NCBI RefSeq assembly: GCF_015074785.1
Contig: NZ_CP042464.1
Location: 2,601,001 to 2,665,000 of the forward strand
Reading direction: 5' to 3'
Length of the DNA stretch: 64,000 bases
Source: Segatella copri
Lineage (GTDB): Bacteria > Bacteroidota > Bacteroidia > Bacteroidales > Bacteroidaceae
Of this stretch, positions 60,642 to 64,000 are shown in pieces. Numbering within the stretch: the stretch's first letter is position 1; each line of letters starts with the position of its first letter. Below the pieces are notes generated by a model, which searched no databases, had not been told where the DNA came from, and worked only from the letters and a program-made list of their open reading frames with translations. Made by a program: the position numbers and the translations under genes.

Positions 60642-61121
60642 CTATCCTTTCTGGATAAGAACGGTGGCATAGGCAGAGATACCCTCCATTCTGCCCGTGA
60701 ATCCGAGTTTCTCGGTGGTTGTTGCCTTGATGGATATCTGGTCTTCGTCTACCCCCATTACCTCTGCCAGACAGGCTTTCATGGCAGGCACATGCGGGTT
60801 GAGTTTAGGGCGTTCGGCACAGACTGTAGCATCGATATTGCCCAGTGTATAGCCCTTGGTAGCTATCAGTTCCATCGTTTTGCGGAGCAGTATCTTAGAA
60901 TCCACATTCAGTGTTTCTGCTGCAGTATCCGGGAAATGATATCCGATATCACGCATGTTGGCAGCGCCCAGCAGGGCATCGCAAATGGCATGTATCAGCA
61001 CATCGGCATCGCTGTGGCCCAGCAATCCCAGTTCATAATCTATCTTGATTCCTCCCAGCCACAAGTCGCGGTTCTCCACCAGCTTGTGGACATCATATCC
61101 AAATCCTACACGTATATTCAT
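60642..61121 (-). CDS. ispF: 2-C-methyl-D-erythritol 2,4-cyclodiphosphate synthase
   Basis: An MEP-pathway enzyme that forms MEcPP with release of CMP. It has 159 aa of normal length. Landmarks are RVGFGYDVHKLVENRDLWLG (zinc ligands Asp and His), GLLGHSDADVLIHAICDALL, DIGYHFPDT and KATTTEKLGFTGRMEGISAY. The IS110 element has inserted close behind its stop. The upstream gap to porV is filled with ATTCAAC heptads. dxr of the same pathway lies 50 kb away in this window. Confidence 0.97.
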   Translation of the reverse strand: MNIRVGFGYDVHKLVENRDLWLGGIKIDYELGLLGHSDADVLIHAICDALLGAANMRDIGYHFPDTAAETLNVDSKILLRKTMELIATKGYTLGNIDATVCAERPKLNPHVPAMKACLAEVMGVDEDQISIKATTTEKLGFTGRMEGISAYATVLIQKG

Positions 61122-61132
61122 CGCTTTAAATT

Positions 61133-61267
61133 AATTGAATGTTGAATGTTGAATGTTGAATGTTGAATTTTTGCCTAACGGACTCAAGGGCGCTAGCCTA
61201 ATTCAACATTCAACATTCAACATTCAACACTATTCATTCAACATTCAACATTCAACACTCAACATTA
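61133..61267. repeat. Two inverted blocks of 7-bp repeats between ispF and porV
   Basis: TTGAATG heptads (61133-61167, four units) and, after a 32-bp spacer, ATTCAAC heptads (61199-61267, eight units, two of them irregular) are reverse complements of each other and can form a long hairpin. They reach into the last codons or stop of porV. The gap contains no gene. Confidence 0.9.
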
Positions 61268-62449
61268 CCTTTTAAACAGGTCCTTCAGTCCATCCATATC
61301 AAACGACAGGGTGAAGCGGAGGGTCTGGTCGAGCGGGTTGCTCTTGGCGGTAGCCACCACATAAGCAGCATCGAGCGAGAAGACATTCATCTTGAAACCG
61401 GCACCTACAGTGAAGTACTTGCGGTTACCCTTGCTCTGACTCTCGTGATGATAACCGGCACGGAGCGCAAACTTATCATTATATACATACTCGGCACCCA
61501 GACCGTAGTTGATTTCCTCCAGCTCTTCCTTGAAACCGCCAGGGGCATCGCTGAAACTCTTGAAGATACCGCTGATGCCCGAAATATCATCATACTCACG
61601 ATGCACACGGTCTTCATATTCTGAATTGTCCTCACCCTCTTCCTGCTTAGGAACGGTAGGCACCAGATACTTGTTGGCATCGGCTGCCAGGGTAACGCGG
61701 TTGTACTCGTCGATAGGAATCATCAGCGAAGCGCCCAGACGCATGTTGGCTGGCAGGAACTCGCCATACTCCTTGCCGCTGAAGGTAATCTTACTACCGA
61801 TGTTAGAAATATTCAAACCCAAACCCAACTGGCATTCGCGCTGGCCGATAACCACATAGTTCTGGTAATAGGCAGCAATATCGGCTGCGAAAGCGGAGGC
61901 TGGCGAATTGTCTTCGGTATAATCGAAGCGCATATCGGAATAGATCCAGCGGATGGCGGCAGCAAGAGAGAACTTCTCGCTGAGCATCAGAGAATAAGCC
62001 ACATCGACCGACATCTCGTAAGGATTGATGGTCATACCCGTGCCACTCTCGGCACCTTCCTGACTGGTAAACACTTCACCCATATTGAAATAGCGGAGCG
62101 ATGCTGATACGGCGCTGTAATCGCCAATGCGGTAATAGCCAGAGAGATAGGCAAGATTCATATCATTGACCAGCGAGCGCAGCCAAGGAGTGAAGCTGAG
62201 CGACACACCAGCACGCGAAATGGTGAAAGGATATTTTGCCGGATTCCAGTACTGGGAATTGACATCAGGGTCGGTAGCCGCACCGACATCTCCCAAACCG
62301 CCACCACGGGCATCAGGAGCTATGGTTTGTGAAATGACTGCATAGTTCACAGGATTGAAGAGATCTTTCTTATCCTGCGCCTTCACTTCTGATGCCATCA
62401 GAGCGAGACATCCCAAGACGAATATCTTATAGATTCTTTTCATTGCCAT
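61265..62449 (-). CDS. porV: Type IX secretion outer-membrane protein PorV
   Basis: A 394-aa FadL-like beta-barrel (also LptO), which shuttles type IX cargo from the translocon to the attachment complex with PorU. The start (KRIYKIFVLGCLALMASEVK) is a signal peptide. ISQTIAPDARGGGLGDVGAA and NSQYWNPAKYPF are the family signature, and the chain ends LRFTLSFDMDGLKDLFKR. ATG 62449 is preferred, but 62443 is possible. It follows porU by 13 bp, the usual porU-porV order. Confidence 0.95.
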   Translation of the reverse strand: MAMKRIYKIFVLGCLALMASEVKAQDKKDLFNPVNYAVISQTIAPDARGGGLGDVGAATDPDVNSQYWNPAKYPFTISRAGVSLSFTPWLRSLVNDMNLAYLSGYYRIGDYSAVSASLRYFNMGEVFTSQEGAESGTGMTINPYEMSVDVAYSLMLSEKFSLAAAIRWIYSDMRFDYTEDNSPASAFAADIAAYYQNYVVIGQRECQLGLGLNISNIGSKITFSGKEYGEFLPANMRLGASLMIPIDEYNRVTLAADANKYLVPTVPKQEEGEDNSEYEDRVHREYDDISGISGIFKSFSDAPGGFKEELEEINYGLGAEYVYNDKFALRAGYHHESQSKGNRKYFTVGAGFKMNVFSLDAAYVVATAKSNPLDQTLRFTLSFDMDGLKDLFKR

Positions 62450-62462
62450 TGTAAATATATTT

Positions 62463-64000
62463 TTATTTAATAATGATGAGTTTCTTGACTTTAGAGGTAT
62501 AGCTGCTGCCATCGCTCGCCACCTTGACGCGATAGAGATATACGCCGGTGCCCAGAGGAGTGCCGCTATCGGAGGTGAGGTCCCAGCTTACGGTATAGCT
62601 GCCCGAGGTAGGTACACCGCTTTCGGAATGGCGCCAGTGCTGTCTGCCCGATGAATCGAACACTTCTACCACCACGTCCATATCGCTCTCTGTGCGGTCG
62701 TGACTGATGATGAAGGTGGTGGAGGTCTTAGCCGGATTGGCGGTTACGCCCACATCGAAGAGCGCCGGACTCAGTGCCTTCACCACATTGAAACGGAGCT
62801 TCACCGTAGAACTGTTGTTCTGGATATCCCAGGCTCGGAAGGTGAGTTCGTGCTTGCCCGGTTCCAGTTGCGGTATGCTGTAATAGGTGGAACCGCTGGT
62901 ATAGGTTCCGAAATCGTAGGTGAAATTGCTGTTCAGCACGTAGGTCTTCGACATGTCGCCATCTATCACCAGCTGCAGGTCGTGGCCGATACCGCTTCCG
63001 GCAGCATTGATTCCGTCCTTATCGGTTATCTTTGCCACAAAAAACGGAGTGGTGTTGACTTTGCCGCCATCTACGAAGGAAGGCGAATTGAGATAGCAGT
63101 AGATGGAAGGACCGATGGAATCGTTCTTCTGCTCCTCGCTCTCGCCTACCGTAAACTGCTCGCTGGAGCCGTGGGCGGAGAGGGTCTTGGCGGTATTCAC
63201 CGCATAGAGGTTGACCAGACCGCTCTGGTTGGAATAATTGATATCCAGCGGAACGGCAAAGGAGAAGGCAAACTTGCCGCCTCTTACGCTATCGGTGCCC
63301 TGATACAGGGTCTTGGTTCTGTCTTTGTATTCGAAAGCCTTCTCGGCGCCATCCTTGCCGGTATCGTTCAGGCGACAGGTAACCGTCTCCTTGGAATCTC
63401 TTACGGTAGCGGTGATGACGCCCCGGAAGTCGTCTGCTCCCTCAATATGACCTGCCATGCGGGCGATAGAGCCTGCCTTGAGCATCGGCAGGGTTGCGGT
63501 TTCGGCAACAGGGATGCCGTTGATGGAATCTACTACTATCTGACGCTTAGGCAGATTGAGCGCAAGAGCCGGGTCGCCCAAGAGGGAATAATTGAGATGG
63601 TTCACCGTGACATCGGAGCCGGAAGTCGGGCCGTTGCCGCTCACCAGATCGTTCTGAGCCAGACGGTGTGCTTCGCCCATCGTGACAGGCTTGCCGTCTA
63701 CCAGACTGAGCACTCTGTAGATGAAGGCGCGGTTGATATACTTGTTATACAGGGAGGAAACGGTACGGGTGGTGCCATAGAAGGCTACTGCGCCGCCTTT
63801 ATCGTTAAGCAGCGCATATTCTCCGATGTTGGCATCGAGCCCGTCGAACGGCATGATATCGCAGGAGGCGGTTACCCAGAGCGGCAGGTTGGTATTGCGG
63901 AAATCGGCAAAATCGTTGAGTTTCAGAACCGATTCGTGCGATATCTGGGTAGGATCGCCATGTCCGGCATAATCCATGATGAGGGCTCCCGCAGCCTGCT
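62463..64000 (-). CDS. porU: Type IX secretion sortase PorU (5' part outside window)
   Basis: The open frame continues through the right edge of the window; 512 C-terminal codons are visible. The C25 gingipain-like catalytic region begins at the edge with ALIMDYAGHGDPTQ (His) and LPLWVTASCDIMPFDG (Cys), followed by GGAVAFYGTTRTV and SLLGDPALALNLPK. The C-terminal part is a beta-sandwich with a final type IX-like domain (TSDSGTPLGTGVYLYRVKVA). PorU removes the C-terminal signal of cargo and attaches A-LPS. The exported proteins in this window, such as the GLUG protein, might be among its substrates. Confidence 0.95.
   Translation of the reverse strand, partial: QAAGALIMDYAGHGDPTQISHESVLKLNDFADFRNTNLPLWVTASCDIMPFDGLDANIGEYALLNDKGGAVAFYGTTRTVSSLYNKYINRAFIYRVLSLVDGKPVTMGEAHRLAQNDLVSGNGPTSGSDVTVNHLNYSLLGDPALALNLPKRQIVVDSINGIPVAETATLPMLKAGSIARMAGHIEGADDFRGVITATVRDSKETVTCRLNDTGKDGAEKAFEYKDRTKTLYQGTDSVRGGKFAFSFAVPLDINYSNQSGLVNLYAVNTAKTLSAHGSSEQFTVGESEEQKNDSIGPSIYCYLNSPSFVDGGKVNTTPFFVAKITDKDGINAAGSGIGHDLQLVIDGDMSKTYVLNSNFTYDFGTYTSGSTYYSIPQLEPGKHELTFRAWDIQNNSSTVKLRFNVVKALSPALFDVGVTANPAKTSTTFIISHDRTESDMDVVVEVFDSSGRQHWRHSESGVPTSGSYTVSWDLTSDSGTPLGTGVYLYRVKVASDGSSYTSKVKKLIIIK

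Overview
The window looks like a chromosome segment of a gut Bacteroidales bacterium of the Prevotella/Segatella type. Three things support this: almost every transcription unit begins with the Bacteroidota promoter pattern (TTG, 19-20 bp, TAnnTTTGC) and lacks a clear Shine-Dalgarno; it carries type IX secretion genes (porV, porU), DUF4290, DUF6080 and GLUG-repeat surface proteins; and it has the gene order tsaB-DUF4290-murA-rimM-dxr-rseP. No tRNA, rRNA, CRISPR array or replication origin was recognised.

Layout. 1-3811: 5' part of a secreted GH43-like plus MGH1-like glycosidase (minus). 3.9-7.7 kb: recG, a small unknown gene and an M23/LysM peptidase. 7.7-13.7 kb: a minus-strand housekeeping operon (tsaB to rseP). 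13.8-19.8 kb: the divergent operon yicC-gmk-nadD, a phosphoethanolamine-transferase-like protein, an acyltransferase and a membrane-anchored HTH protein. 19.9-24.3 kb: a lipoprotein, two miniature inverted-repeat elements, a membrane protein, an acyltransferase and a UbiA/HAD pair. 24.4-29.7 kb: a minus operon of four secreted proteins, one with a SUMF1-fold domain. 29.7-34.6 kb: a repeat-rich zone with an intact IS66-family element and an Rpn-type nuclease. 34.7-37.1 kb: a GLUG surface protein out of frame at a G8 tract. 37.8-50.7 kb: an AAA ATPase and then a surface-glycan region (acyltransferase, GtrA, two DUF6080 proteins, GT14, GT2, flippase, LicD, epimerase, IspD/TarI-like cytidylyltransferase, serine-acetyltransferase-like). 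51-55.3 kb: a sigma-54 response regulator, a small Thr/Ala/Pro-rich secreted protein behind a sigma-54-like promoter, and a hybrid histidine kinase. 55.3-58.8 kb: an Rpn remnant, a second 22-bp repeat array and two glycosyltransferases. 58.9-60.6 kb: a candidate small RNA and an IS110-family element with a recognisable bridge RNA. 60.6-64 kb: ispF, porV and the 3' part of porU.

Most striking are non-coding structures. (i) Strictly 22-bp tandem arrays occur at 33276 and 56085; they share edge sequences and each lies upstream of an Rpn-family gene or its remnant. A third 22-bp array, of palindromic units, is the exact insertion site of the IS66 element. (ii) The IS110 leader folds into two guide loops. 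One loop matches the reconstructed target site, and the left junction itself completes a Bacteroidota promoter. (iii) A related leader of 7-bp repeats lies directly before the starts of rseP, dxr and gmk. (iv) A G8 tract in a signal peptide suggests phase variation. (v) An apparently complete small-RNA gene has both a promoter and a terminator. Several cell-surface systems (PorU/PorV secretion, glycan synthesis, lipid and glycan modification, a two-component system) share the segment, as expected for a gut commensal.
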